A stretch of DNA of 64,000 nucleotides from an alpha proteobacterium U9-1i (lineage in GTDB: Bacteria; Pseudomonadota; Alphaproteobacteria; Caulobacterales; Aquidulcibacteraceae), in the NCBI GenBank assembly GCA_000974665.1, contig BBSY01000004.1, positions 62,001 through 126,000 on the forward strand, read 5' to 3'. The notes beneath the pieces are model-generated. The model worked only from the letters and a program-made list of their open reading frames with translations. It ran no database searches and had not been told where the DNA came from. Of this stretch, positions 52,729 to 62,258 are shown in pieces. Made by a program: the position numbers and the translations under genes. How positions within the stretch are numbered: position 1 is the stretch's first letter; each line of letters begins with the position of its first letter.

Positions 52729-52825
52729 GCCGGCTCCGTTCCCGTGTCCCATCCCAGCGGGGGGCGGACGGCGCTGCCCGGCCGCTGCCGAGCGCGGCGC
52801 AGCGGCCTCGCATCTCCCCGCAATA

Positions 52826-52854
52826 CGCCGCCCAGAGTGACCCCTTGGGCGGCG
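52826..52854. other. Hairpin in the 5' region of the autotransporter
   Basis: CGCCGCCCA / TGGGCGGCG, a 9-bp perfect stem with an 11-base loop, about 98 bases before the autotransporter ATG and 92 bases after the methyltransferase stop. No T-run follows. The rest of the 217-base gap (52729-52945) is without recognisable features. Confidence 0.5.
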
Positions 52855-52945
52855 CGCTCGGATGGCATGCCGGCTTTACCGAATTTTGTCCATAGCGCGG
52901 CGCAGGGTCGAAATTCCCCTATCCGTGCAAATATGTGACGCGGTT

Positions 52946-53701
52946 TTAGCGGGCGCGGGCGGTGAGGAAGAGCATGCCCGAGTAGCCGCTGCGAATCTCC
53001 TCTTCGCGGTCGCCGATCCGCTCGACCGTCATTCCGGTTGCGAGCTTGCTGAAGGCTGCTTCCAGCTCATCCGGACCGACACTGACGGCGGGGTATTCCT
53101 CGCTGCCAACGGTGTACCCTCGGGATCCGGCCAGGAATGCCGCCGCCAGCATCCCGCCCGGCCGAACGGCGCGGGCGAAGCAGGCGCACGCGTTCTCGAA
53201 CTCGTCCTGGCGGGCGGTGATGGACTCGGCGCAGAAAAACATCGTCGCTGCGTCCCAGTTCGCCGCCGGCAGATCGAAAATTGAGCCTTGGACAGCGTCG
53301 AGTTTGGCGCGGAGCGCCGCCATGGGCGCCTCTGGGCTGGCATCGGCCATACCGTGGGCGGCGCGGGCGATTTCCCAAAAGTGCAGCCACGGCGCGCGCA
53401 AAGCGGCGCGCTTCGCTTCCTGATGCAACCACGCAATGTTGCTCTCGGCATATTCCCAGGCTGTCACGCGGCGCGCGACCGGCAGTGCGGACAAGAGCGG
53501 AAACAGGTTCGGTCCGGTGCCGACGTCGAGCACGTCGAGATCAGTGCGACCGGCGGCGCCCTCGATCAGCGCGGCGCAGGTGCGACGCACGACCTCGTCA
53601 TCGTCAGGATGGGGATCGGCATAATAGTGCTGAACGTAGGATTCGGGATCGAATTTGGACCAGCCGAATTCCTTATTCCCCGCGCCAGCGTCGTCCGACA
53701 T
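52946..53701 (-). CDS. SAM-dependent methyltransferase (NNMT/PNMT-like)
   Basis: Class I methyltransferase of 251 residues. The SAM-binding motif I is LDVLDVGTGPNLFPLL. The start WSKFDPESYVQHYYADPHPDD resembles the small NNMT/PNMT/TEMT group found in actinobacteria and some proteobacteria. Methyl acceptor not known. It is isolated from its neighbours by gaps of 217 and 53 bases and carries no targeting signal. Confidence 0.75.
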   Translation of the reverse strand: MSDDAGAGNKEFGWSKFDPESYVQHYYADPHPDDDEVVRRTCAALIEGAAGRTDLDVLDVGTGPNLFPLLSALPVARRVTAWEYAESNIAWLHQEAKRAALRAPWLHFWEIARAAHGMADASPEAPMAALRAKLDAVQGSIFDLPAANWDAATMFFCAESITARQDEFENACACFARAVRPGGMLAAAFLAGSRGYTVGSEEYPAVSVGPDELEAAFSKLATGMTVERIGDREEEIRSGYSGMLFLTARAR

Positions 53702-53754
53702 GCAGCCTCCATGAGCGGCCGCAAGCTATACTGGTTCACGGCATGCCGAAACGT

Positions 53755-56064
53755 CTATTGCCGGCGTCTGGAGACGAGCGACGAGAGTTCGCCCGGCGCT
53801 GCGTCCGAAGCCGCGGCAGCGGCCTCGGACCGCGTCACGAATGCGGCGATGTCGGCGCTCGGCATCGCGTGAGCGAAAAAGAAGCCCTGCAGCTCGGTGA
53901 CGCCCATGAGACGCATCACGGAGGCCTCGGCTTCGGTCTCAACGCCTTCGGCGACGATGTCCATACCGAGGCCGCGCCCGATGGTGACGACCGATTGGAT
54001 GATCGTCATGGCGCGCTTGCGTTCGTGAACGCCGGTGACGAAGGCGCGATCGATTTTGATCTTGTCGAAGCGGAAATCGCAGAGATAGCGCAGCGACGAA
54101 TAACCGGTGCCGAAATCGTCCAAGGCAATCTTGAAGCCGAGCGCACGGATCGCCTCGAGAATTTGGCGATTGCGATCGGTCGATTCCATCAGCACGCCTT
54201 CGGTGACCTCGAGCACGAAGCGGCGCGGATCGACGTTGTGCTCGGCGATCAACCGTTCGAGCAGCGCGACCAAGTCGACATGGCGAAACTGCACCGGCGA
54301 AAGGTTGATCGCGACGTCGAGGTTGGGCCAGCTCTTGGCTTCAGAGAATGCGCGCGAGAGCACGTAAGCGCCCAGCGCCGGCATCAAGCCCGCCTCTTCG
54401 GCGATCGGCACGAACACCGCCGGCGAGATATCGCCCTTGGTGGGGTGACGCCACCGCAGCAGCGCTTCGACGCCCGACACCTTGTTGGTCGAGCAATTGA
54501 TCAGCGGCTGATAGTGCAGCAACAGCTCTTCACGGTTCAGCGCTTCCAGCAATTCGAGTTCAATCTCGCGGCGTTGCTCAACCTCGGCCGCCATCTCGGC
54601 GCAGAACACCATGACGCGGTCGCGGCCCTGGTTTTTTCCCTGATAGAGCGCAATGTCGGCGTGGCGCATCAATTCCGGCGGCGACATGCCATGTTCGGGC
54701 GCGAGCGCGATGCCGATCGAGGCGGTCATGCGAAGGTTTTGACCGTAGACGTCAAAGCCTTCATCAAACGCGCGGCGCAGGCGCTCACTCAGGTCCGCGG
54801 CGCCCTCTGTTCCGGCGGCGCGGCGAAGAACCGCAAACTCATCGCCGCCGAAGCGGGCGAGGAAGTCGTCGCGGCCCAATGCTTTGCGCAAGCGCGCGCC
54901 GACGGCCATGATCAGGGCGTCGCCGGCTTGGTGGCCCAGCGTGTCGTTGATGTCCTTGAAGCGGTCGACGTCGATATAGGCGACGACGACGTGCGTGTTG
55001 TTGCGCGCCTGCACGACATCATCGAGGCTTTCCTGCAGGCGCTCCACGAAGTGACGGCGGTTTGGCAAGCCTGACATTTGATCGTGCTTGGCTTCATGCT
55101 GCGCTTTGCGCTCGCGGCTCGCGAGCTCCATCGAAGCACTCTTGAGGCGCCCGAGCATGACGGCGGTAAGGTAGCCGGCGCCGATAACGCCCAGGACCAC
55201 CAGCGGCAGCACAAACAGCAGCAATGGTTGGCCTGGGCGGCGCGGCGTCCAGGTGAGATGGCCAAGGGGGGCGCCATCATCGGCGAGGAAGGGGCGCGAT
55301 ACGACGCCGTTTTGCACCGACGGGCGCTGTGACACCGCGAGATCGGGCGTCAGCAAAGTGCGACCGACGCCCACCATGAAGTCTTCGTCGATCTTCACCA
55401 CGGACACCATCATGTGCGGCCGGCCTTGGAGCACATTGGCGTCAACCATCGGCACAATGGTCATGGCCGTCACCACGGCGGGAACGCCGTCGACCGTCAG
55501 GATATGGCCAGCCCAGCCGGCGCTCTGCGCGCCGAGCAGAAAGCTGTAGCGGGCTTGGTCGGCCGTGAAGGCGCCATCACGCACACGCAGGCTGGGGTCA
55601 CGGTTGCCGCGCGCCGCCGCCACGACCTGCCCCAGCACATCGGCGTGCCGCGAGTAGGATACGGCAGGGTGACGCTGATATTCGCCTTCGATGTTCGCGT
55701 AGACCGGCCGGTTGTCGCCATCGATGATGTAGATCTCATCGTGACCATAGGTCTCGTAGAAATAGACGCCGAAATTGGTCTCGATCCACTCAAGGTCCAG
55801 CGGTCGCAATTGGGCGTTGATAACCGCGTCATCCCACCAGGCGATCGCCTTTTCTTCGTTGAGAACCCGGCTCACGGCTTGGTCGAGGGCATTCTCCACC
55901 AATTGGCGTTCACGCACGACTGCCGCGCTGTTCGCCGACCAGCCGGCGAACGCGACAACGGCGATGAGCACTACGCCAAAGCACGCAAGCGCGAACCCGA
56001 TCACCGCTGTAAGGCGGCGCAGATCGTTCTTGTAGTGAAGCGTCCGGTTCGCGTCGTTCAACAT
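53755..56064 (-). CDS. Membrane CHASE4-GGDEF-EAL c-di-GMP enzyme
   Basis: Protein of 769 residues: transmembrane segment near residue 25, periplasmic CHASE4-type sensor (WWDDAVINAQLRPLDLEWIE, FYETYGHDEIYIIDG), second membrane segment near residue 285, GGDEF domain (RFGGDEFAVLRR) and EAL domain (VEALLRWRHPTKGDIS, with DDFGTGYSSLRYL). Both catalytic motifs are intact, so it could make or break c-di-GMP. The RxxD inhibitory site before GGDEF is not evident. No operon partner; transcribed leftward from a 323-base AT-rich gap. Confidence 0.93.
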   Translation of the reverse strand: MLNDANRTLHYKNDLRRLTAVIGFALACFGVVLIAVVAFAGWSANSAAVVRERQLVENALDQAVSRVLNEEKAIAWWDDAVINAQLRPLDLEWIETNFGVYFYETYGHDEIYIIDGDNRPVYANIEGEYQRHPAVSYSRHADVLGQVVAAARGNRDPSLRVRDGAFTADQARYSFLLGAQSAGWAGHILTVDGVPAVVTAMTIVPMVDANVLQGRPHMMVSVVKIDEDFMVGVGRTLLTPDLAVSQRPSVQNGVVSRPFLADDGAPLGHLTWTPRRPGQPLLLFVLPLVVLGVIGAGYLTAVMLGRLKSASMELASRERKAQHEAKHDQMSGLPNRRHFVERLQESLDDVVQARNNTHVVVAYIDVDRFKDINDTLGHQAGDALIMAVGARLRKALGRDDFLARFGGDEFAVLRRAAGTEGAADLSERLRRAFDEGFDVYGQNLRMTASIGIALAPEHGMSPPELMRHADIALYQGKNQGRDRVMVFCAEMAAEVEQRREIELELLEALNREELLLHYQPLINCSTNKVSGVEALLRWRHPTKGDISPAVFVPIAEEAGLMPALGAYVLSRAFSEAKSWPNLDVAINLSPVQFRHVDLVALLERLIAEHNVDPRRFVLEVTEGVLMESTDRNRQILEAIRALGFKIALDDFGTGYSSLRYLCDFRFDKIKIDRAFVTGVHERKRAMTIIQSVVTIGRGLGMDIVAEGVETEAEASVMRLMGVTELQGFFFAHAMPSADIAAFVTRSEAAAAASDAAPGELSSLVSRRRQ

Positions 56065-56387
56065 TTGGCTAATACCAAGTAAATCAGCGGAGCACAGAGC
56101 TCCGCCGTATTAGATACTATGACAGTACAAATATTAGGTTACGCTCGAGACACGCGCCTGCTTACTGTTTCTTAGCCATACTGAACGAATGCGTCAGGTC
56201 ATCCTCAAGGTTATGGTTAATGCAGAGGCGAATGCAATTAATAAAGGTAAACATAGATTTACGCTTGTCTTGATGTATTTTACCCTTTATTAGTGAAATC
56301 GCCTCGTGCGGAGGATCGGCCGGAAGAATCCGAAGCCTTGCCTTCGCCTGCTGGCAGTAATGGTTAACAAGAACTGTGGTGCCACCT
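56065..56387. other. AT-rich intergenic region with CtrA-like half-sites
   Basis: Noncoding gap between divergent genes (CHASE4-GGDEF-EAL and GNAT), clearly richer in A and T than the surroundings. It holds two ATGGTTAA octamers (56213-56220 and 56360-56367; TTAACCAT on the other strand), the CtrA half-site of Caulobacter relatives. It also has an imperfect hairpin: AATAAAGGTAAA at 56240-56251 facing TTTTACCCTTTATT at 56278-56291. No gene is evident here. Confidence 0.55.
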
Positions 56388-57131
56388 ATGAGCCGGTACG
56401 CCGTGAAGACGCGCGCCGACAGCCCCGCCTTGAAGCGCGCGGCGATCGCTGTCGAAGCCTCCGCCTGGAACGCACTTGGGTTCCTGAATTTTACGCGGGC
56501 GCATTTCCAATATTACGACGAGCTGCTTGAGCGGTTTGCCGACTATCAAATTTGCCTGGTGGACGAAGAAACGGGGTACCCGGTCGCGGTGGGTTGCTGC
56601 GTTCCGTTCTACTGCGCCGACCCGAGCGCCCTCCCCCCCGAAGGCTGGGATTGGATTGTTGAATCGGCCAGTCGCACGGACGTCACACCCAATATGCTCG
56701 GAGGCCTGGGCATTTCCGTGCCGCAAGTCCATCGCTCGAAGGGTCTCGCTCGCGTCGTCATAAGTGCGATGCGCGACATGGCGGTTAGCCGCGGCCTCGG
56801 CGGTGTTGTGATCCCGGTGCGCCCGACCGCGAAGGCAAAGCATCCCGAAGTGTCGATGGACGAGTACATGGCTTGGACCGACGACAAGGGTCGCACCTAC
56901 GATCCTTGGCTGCGCAGTCATCTGGCCGCCGGCGGACGAGTGGTCGGGCACGCTTCACGCTCGATGGTGGTCGAAGAGCCAGTCGCGTTCTGGGAAACTT
57001 GGGGCGGACAGCGTTTCGAGCAATCGGGCCTCTACGCAATCCCTGGCGGGCTCACGCAAGTGAAGATCGACCTCGAGCGCGGCACCGGGCACTACGTCGA
57101 GCCGAACGTCTGGTTCGCCTACGCAGCTTGA
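56388..57131 (+). CDS. GNAT-family acetyltransferase-like protein
   Basis: Protein of 247 residues. The best acetyl-CoA-binding segment is VHRSKGLARVVISAMRD, which fits the R/Q-x-x-G-x-A loop of GNAT enzymes, with WDWIVESASRTD before it. A tail with GLTQVKIDLERGTGHYVEPN follows. The ATG at 56388 is preferred to the GTG 12 bases upstream because the first gives a normal N-terminus, but no clear Shine-Dalgarno is seen for either. It faces the REC-GGDEF-EAL gene tail to tail. Role unknown. Confidence 0.65.
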   Translation: MSRYAVKTRADSPALKRAAIAVEASAWNALGFLNFTRAHFQYYDELLERFADYQICLVDEETGYPVAVGCCVPFYCADPSALPPEGWDWIVESASRTDVTPNMLGGLGISVPQVHRSKGLARVVISAMRDMAVSRGLGGVVIPVRPTAKAKHPEVSMDEYMAWTDDKGRTYDPWLRSHLAAGGRVVGHASRSMVVEEPVAFWETWGGQRFEQSGLYAIPGGLTQVKIDLERGTGHYVEPNVWFAYAA

Positions 57132-57139
57132 ACTGCGCG

Positions 57140-58966
57140 CTAAGCGGTCGCGCGAAGTTTCTGAGCCACATAAATCGGTTCGACCGCCGCGGCGCCGAAC
57201 AAGTAGCCTTGACCGAGGTGGCAGCCCATCGCGGCCAACGCGTCAACCGTTGCAACGTCCTCGACGCCTTCTGCCGTAACTTCGAGTCCCAGCGCCTTGC
57301 CCAGTCCAACGAGCGCACCGACGATAGTCGCGCTTTCACGATCGGTTGTCATGGCCGACACGAACGAGCGGTCGATTTTCAACTTGTCGATCGGCAACGC
57401 GCGCAGAAGGTACAAGGACGAGTAGCCGGTGCCGAAATCATCGAGCGCGACCCGCACGCCTTGGTTCTTAAGCGACATCAGCGACGCCTTGGCGCGCTCC
57501 ATATCACCAATCATGGCGCTTTCAGTGACTTCGATCTCGAGCCGCTGAGCGGGAAAGCCGGTTTCTTTGAGCGTGCGCAGCACCTTCTCGGGGAACCATT
57601 GGTCACGCACTTGGCTGGGTGAAATGTTCACCGCGAGCATGAATTGGCCCGGCTGATCGAGCGCCTTGCGGCACGCTTGCGCCAGCAGTGCCCAGAACAT
57701 GGAATCCACCAGTCCCGCCTCTTCGGCGACGGGGATGAATTCGACCGGCGAGATCATGCCGCGCGTGCGATGCGGCCAGCGCGCAAGGACTTCGAAGCCC
57801 GCAGCCTCACCGGTCGCGAGCTTAACCAACGGCTGGAAGTAGGGAACGATATCGCCCGCAGGAATGGCCGAACGAAGCTCAGCTTCCAGCGAAGCCTTCG
57901 ACTTCAGCTGTTCGTCGATGCTTGAATCGAAGAACGTGAAGGCGCCGCGCTCTTGCTTGGCGCGGAGCATTGCGGCGTCGCCGCGTTGCAAAATGTCGGC
58001 GGCGGTGCGTCCGTCATCGGGACAGATGGCGACGCCGATGGAGGCGCCAACCGTCAGTCGAAGGCCGTTGATTTGAATCGGCGCGGCCAATTCATTGAGG
58101 ATGCGCTGCGCGGCTGTCGATACGTCTTCACGTCCCGAAACGCCTTCGAGCAGAATTGCGAATTCGTCGCCACCCAGTCGGGCCGCGAAGCTGTCGCTGC
58201 GAATGCAGCTTGAAAGGCGTGTGCCAATCACTTGCAGCAATTGATCGCCGACCGCATGCCCGTGCACGTCATTGATCGGCTTGAAGCGATCGAGATCGAC
58301 GAACATCAAAGCAAAGCCATCATCGCCTTCACCAACCAAAGTGAGGCGGCGCTCGAGCTCTTCAAGAAAATGGCGGCGATTGGCTAAGCCCGTCAGCGGA
58401 TCGTGCCGCGCCAGCAATTGCGCGCGCGCTTCCGCCGCTTCGCGTTCGGCAATTTGCTCGGACAAGGTTTCGTTGGCGCTGCGCAGATCCTGCGTACGCT
58501 CCAACACCTTGACTTCAAGGTCGTTGCGGATGGCGTCGAGCGCCAGCACGGCCGCGCGGCGATCGAGCTGAGCCTTCACGCGCGCGGTCAACACGCGCAG
58601 ATCGATCGGCTTGGTGATGTAGTCGTTGCTGCCCGCTTCGAGCGCGGCGGAAACGACATCGCCGTCATCCAACGCCGTCACGACGATCACCGGCACGTGC
58701 TCGGCATCGTAACGCGTACGGATGCCGAGCAGCGCGTCATGCCCCGAGCGCTCTGGCATCATCCAGTCGAGCAAAACGAGTTCGATGTTCTCCGCCGCGA
58801 TCGTATCTTCGATGCCGACCGCGCTATCGCGCAAAATAACTTGGTAGCCGCGACGCTCGAGGCGACGGCCGAGCATGTCACGGTTCTGCGCCTGGTCATC
58901 GACCAGCAGAATACGACCGAGGCGCGTTGCCTCGAGGCCGTCATCGCCGACTTGCGCCGAGGACAT
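57140..58966 (-). CDS. Response regulator with GGDEF and EAL domains
   Basis: Protein of 608 residues: receiver domain (RILLVDDQAQNRDMLGRR, phospho-Asp in LLLDWMMP, Lys in NDYITKPID), a short coiled linker, GGDEF (LGGDEFAILLEG) and EAL-type domain whose signature reads EVL (GFEVLARWPHRTRG). The domain still has DDFGTGYSSLYLL. A phosphorylated signal therefore controls c-di-GMP turnover. The partner kinase is likely the hybrid kinase at 59483 or another enzyme; the intervening 147 bases hold a strong inverted repeat. Confidence 0.92.
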   Translation of the reverse strand: MSSAQVGDDGLEATRLGRILLVDDQAQNRDMLGRRLERRGYQVILRDSAVGIEDTIAAENIELVLLDWMMPERSGHDALLGIRTRYDAEHVPVIVVTALDDGDVVSAALEAGSNDYITKPIDLRVLTARVKAQLDRRAAVLALDAIRNDLEVKVLERTQDLRSANETLSEQIAEREAAEARAQLLARHDPLTGLANRRHFLEELERRLTLVGEGDDGFALMFVDLDRFKPINDVHGHAVGDQLLQVIGTRLSSCIRSDSFAARLGGDEFAILLEGVSGREDVSTAAQRILNELAAPIQINGLRLTVGASIGVAICPDDGRTAADILQRGDAAMLRAKQERGAFTFFDSSIDEQLKSKASLEAELRSAIPAGDIVPYFQPLVKLATGEAAGFEVLARWPHRTRGMISPVEFIPVAEEAGLVDSMFWALLAQACRKALDQPGQFMLAVNISPSQVRDQWFPEKVLRTLKETGFPAQRLEIEVTESAMIGDMERAKASLMSLKNQGVRVALDDFGTGYSSLYLLRALPIDKLKIDRSFVSAMTTDRESATIVGALVGLGKALGLEVTAEGVEDVATVDALAAMGCHLGQGYLFGAAAVEPIYVAQKLRATA

Positions 58967-59084
58967 TAGCCCCCCTGCACCCGCTAAAACCCATACCAGC
59001 GTTCACATTACGATACGGAGGTTGAGGTCCGCCTAATATCCGTGCAGAGCCGCCATCAAATTTTGGATAACCGAACAATTCGTA

Positions 59085-59118
59085 CTTAACGCCCGCTCAT
59101 CATGAGCGAGGCGTTAAG
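59085..59118. other. Long inverted repeat at the receiver-gene stop
   Basis: CTTAACGCC-c-GCTCAT / ATGAGC-ga-GGCGTTAAG: two blocks of 9 and 6 paired bases around a single central base. It spans the TAA stop of the receiver gene (59116-59114). It may be the end signal for the leftward kinase-receiver transcript or a regulator site; no T-run follows. Confidence 0.6.
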
Positions 59119-59473
59119 CTGCGTACTTCTCGATCAACGCGACAAGGCCAGCGAAGTCGACGGGCTTTGTCGCGAAATCATCGCATCCCGCGTCCATGCA
59201 TTCGCGGCGCGCGCTCTCCATCGCGTGCGCGGTGAGCGCCACGATCTTCACGCCGCTCACGTTCGGCGTTTGCCGCAGCGTGCGCGTTGCTTCGATGCCG
59301 GACATCACCGGCATGGAGATATCCATAAGGATGAGATCAGGCGCGCATTGCTTCGCCTTTTCGACGGCCTCGGCGCCATTTTCCGCAACGACGACTTCGT
59401 AGCCGCGCCGTTCGAGACGGCGCGTCAGCATCTCGCGGTTGTCAGGATGGTCTTCGGCAATAAGGATTCGCAT
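59114..59473 (-). CDS. Single-domain response regulator (DivK-like)
   Basis: Stand-alone receiver of 119 residues. It starts MRILIAEDHPDNREMLTRRL (acidic pair ED, phospho-Asp in LILMDISMPVMSG), has the Thr/Ala switch in IVALTAHAMES and Lys in FATKPVDF. Such proteins relay phosphate from a hybrid kinase without DNA binding, as DivK does in caulobacters. It begins nine bases after the stop of the hybrid kinase gene, so the two are co-transcribed. Confidence 0.93.
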   Translation of the reverse strand: MRILIAEDHPDNREMLTRRLERRGYEVVVAENGAEAVEKAKQCAPDLILMDISMPVMSGIEATRTLRQTPNVSGVKIVALTAHAMESARRECMDAGCDDFATKPVDFAGLVALIEKYAA

Positions 59474-59482
59474 GTTCTTTGC

Positions 59483-62194
59483 TCACGCAGACTTGGCGAT
59501 AGGCGGAGTCGGCGAACCGGCCGACGCGGAGGCGGAAGGTGTTGGCGCGCGCGCGACACGCGCGGCGACGGCGGCGAGGACGTCTCGGTCCACTGGTTTG
59601 ATCAAGTGCTCACAGGCGCCCAAAGAAAGCGCGCGCTGTCGGTCGTCATCAATCGACAACACGATCACCGGAATGCCGGCGCTCTCGGGCGCGTCGTGCA
59701 AGCCCACGAGAACGTCCCAACCGCTCATATCCGGTAGATTGATGTCGAGAACGATGACGTCCGGCGAAATGGCTTGCGCCAGGTTGATCCCATCTTGACC
59801 ACGGCTGGCGCCACGCACATCGAAGCCCAACCGCGACAACGAACGCTGCACGAGGTCGCGCGCGCTTTCTTCGTCGTCGATCACAAGCGCGACGCGACCA
59901 GTTCCGGCGTCCTCGGCGCTATCGAGCGCTTCCGTCCAACGCGCAGGCATACGCAGCGTAAACGTCGAGCCTTCGCCTTCGACGCTGGTGACACTCACGT
60001 CGCCGCCGAGCAATTGCATCATCCGTCGCGTGATTGCGAGCCCAAGCCCTGTGCCGCCATACTTGCTCGACGTGGTGGCTTCCGCTTGCGTGAACGGATT
60101 GAACAAGCGGGCGACTTGCTCCGCGCTCATGCCGATGCCGCTGTCGCGCACGCCAATCTCTATCCAATCGCCGTCTGACGCGATGGTGCGGCGCGCGCGC
60201 ACAGTGATCTTGCCCTGCTCTGTGAACTTCGCCGCGTTGGACAAAAGGTTGAGCAGGCACTGATTGAGCTTGAACGGATCGCTGCGGGAATCGCCAAGAT
60301 CAGCCGCGAGATCGAGATCGAGCACATTGCCATTCTTCTCGATAGCCGGGCGCAATGTATGCGCCGCCTCCTCAATCAAGCTCCGAACATCAAAATCGGA
60401 CGCTGACACATCCATGCGTCCGGCTTCGATCTTGGACAGATCAAGAATGTCGTTGATCAGGTGCAGCAGCTGACGCGCGGCGCTGAGAATGCGATCCAGA
60501 TCCTTCAGGTCGGTCTCGCGCCCGTCCGCCTCGGCTTCCTCTTGAAGGATTTCGGAATAGCCAATGATGGCGTTCAACGGCGTGCGCAGCTCATGGCTCA
60601 TCGACGCCAAGAATTGCGACTTGGACACGCTGGCGTTTTCCGCCAGTTCACGCGCCGCGCGCAGCGACGCGAGTGCGTCCGCCAGCGTTGCGTCGCGCGC
60701 GTCCATCTCTTCCATCAATCCGGCGAGGTGCTCGTACATGTCGGCGACGCTGACATCGGACGCGGCGATCGAAATCTCCTGCTCGGCGCCGTCATTGATA
60801 TCGGCGAACAAAGCGCGCTTGGCGCGCAGCGCCTTCTCCGCACGCTGCATTGCCGCAATGAACGCGGCCTCCTGTACCTTGCGTTCCGTAATGTCCTTCG
60901 AGATCACGATCAGCTTACGAACGCCGCCCGTGCGCCCCAACACGCGGCGCGCGGACAATTGCGCCCATGCGATCGCGCCATCCGGCTTGACGATGCGGTG
61001 CTCAACGCTACCGCCCTCGCCTGCGGCGACGTCGTGAAAATATCCCGCCAGCATGTCGCGATCGTCGGCGTGAATAATGGTGGTCGTGTTTTTGTCGAAC
61101 TGCTCGAACGTGAACGCTTCGCCGTACAGCGCCTCGACATCCCCATACCAACTGATGAAGCAGGTCTTGTAGTCGACCTCCCACACGACGTGGAGCCCTG
61201 CGTCCATCGCAATCCGGAAGCGCTCCTCGTTGGCCGCGGCAGCGCGGCGCGCCTCAACGAGCGAAGTAATATCGCGCGCGACGGCGAGTGCGCCGCGCAC
61301 GGCGCCGTCGTTGCCGCGCCAGGGCCGTGCTTCCCACTCGAACCAACGCCGACCGCCGGTCGTCAGCACTTCATCCTCGGCATGGCGTACGATTTCGCCG
61401 TCAAGCGCACGCGCTAAGGCGGCGTTCCAGCTCTGCGGAGAGAGCAAGATCAATTCCTCGAACTTGCGGCCGGTCGCGCCCTTTGCGCCCAAACGCTCCT
61501 CAGCGCCACGGCTCATCGCCACAATGCGACCCTGGCGATCGACAAGCACGGCGGTGACGTCGTTGCTGTCAAACAGAAGCTGTGTCAGCGCGTGCTGAAG
61601 ATCCTCGGTCGCGGCTCTGTCAGTGAGCGCGCGCTCCGCCGCTGCGGCACTCATGCGCGCGTGCGTGACATAAACCATCAGCGCGCCGCCGCCGATCGCG
61701 GCAATCACCGCGAGATCCCAATCAGGACGCGCGCTCGCAGTCGCGATCGCCAGCGGCGCAATCAACAGAGACAAAGCCGGAGGCGCAGCGCCCGCGATCG
61801 CGACCGGCAGCATACGCCCCGCACCTTCGCCAAAATGGCGTACCACCGCCGCCACCCACAGCACCATGGCCGCGGCAGCGCCTGCTGGTTGTCCGTTGAG
61901 CCAAAGCGCAGCCGGCAGGCTTGCGTAAAACGCCGCGTTTAGAAACGCCCAAGCCGCGAGCGCGGAGATCGTGCGTGCGCCGTAAGGGCTGTCACGTGCG
62001 TCAAGGCGTCGATAAATTTCCGCGTCGGCGATGAGGAGCAACGACATGACGCCGGCCCAGAACACCGCGAAGCCTTCACCGGTGATCGCCGCCGACAGGC
62101 CGCCGACGAGCAAAGTCAGTGCGCACGCCGCCGGAAGCTCGCGGCGGCGCGTCTCAGTCGCGCTCGCCAGCGCAGTGGGCGGTGAATAAGGCAT
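59483..62194 (-). CDS. Hybrid sensor histidine kinase
   Basis: Protein of 903 residues. The first roughly 190 residues contain several hydrophobic segments, followed by two PAS domains (roughly residues 200-320 and 325-440), a coiled region, the HisKA dimerisation helix (SMSHELRTPLNAIIGYSEIL), the HATPase with GTGLGLAITRRMMQLLGGD, and a C-terminal receiver (ALVIDDEESARDLVQ, phospho-Asp in VIVLDINLPDMSG). It would sense a signal at the membrane and pass phosphate to its receiver and then perhaps to the receiver gene nine bases downstream. Confidence 0.93.
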   Translation of the reverse strand: MPYSPPTALASATETRRRELPAACALTLLVGGLSAAITGEGFAVFWAGVMSLLLIADAEIYRRLDARDSPYGARTISALAAWAFLNAAFYASLPAALWLNGQPAGAAAAMVLWVAAVVRHFGEGAGRMLPVAIAGAAPPALSLLIAPLAIATASARPDWDLAVIAAIGGGALMVYVTHARMSAAAAERALTDRAATEDLQHALTQLLFDSNDVTAVLVDRQGRIVAMSRGAEERLGAKGATGRKFEELILLSPQSWNAALARALDGEIVRHAEDEVLTTGGRRWFEWEARPWRGNDGAVRGALAVARDITSLVEARRAAAANEERFRIAMDAGLHVVWEVDYKTCFISWYGDVEALYGEAFTFEQFDKNTTTIIHADDRDMLAGYFHDVAAGEGGSVEHRIVKPDGAIAWAQLSARRVLGRTGGVRKLIVISKDITERKVQEAAFIAAMQRAEKALRAKRALFADINDGAEQEISIAASDVSVADMYEHLAGLMEEMDARDATLADALASLRAARELAENASVSKSQFLASMSHELRTPLNAIIGYSEILQEEAEADGRETDLKDLDRILSAARQLLHLINDILDLSKIEAGRMDVSASDFDVRSLIEEAAHTLRPAIEKNGNVLDLDLAADLGDSRSDPFKLNQCLLNLLSNAAKFTEQGKITVRARRTIASDGDWIEIGVRDSGIGMSAEQVARLFNPFTQAEATTSSKYGGTGLGLAITRRMMQLLGGDVSVTSVEGEGSTFTLRMPARWTEALDSAEDAGTGRVALVIDDEESARDLVQRSLSRLGFDVRGASRGQDGINLAQAISPDVIVLDINLPDMSGWDVLVGLHDAPESAGIPVIVLSIDDDRQRALSLGACEHLIKPVDRDVLAAVAARVARAPTPSASASAGSPTPPIAKSA

Positions 62195-62258
62195 TAAGCT
62201 CGCCTCAGCGGAAGGAACCGGGCGACGCTGCCAGCAAGCGATGAATTTATGCTAAACT

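Noticed and set aside
53281-55074. A 597-codon open frame on the + strand opposite the GGDEF-EAL gene
   Set aside because: Its sequence has no motif, and the opposite strand carries intact GGDEF and EAL signatures; the frame is a product of GC-rich codon bias.
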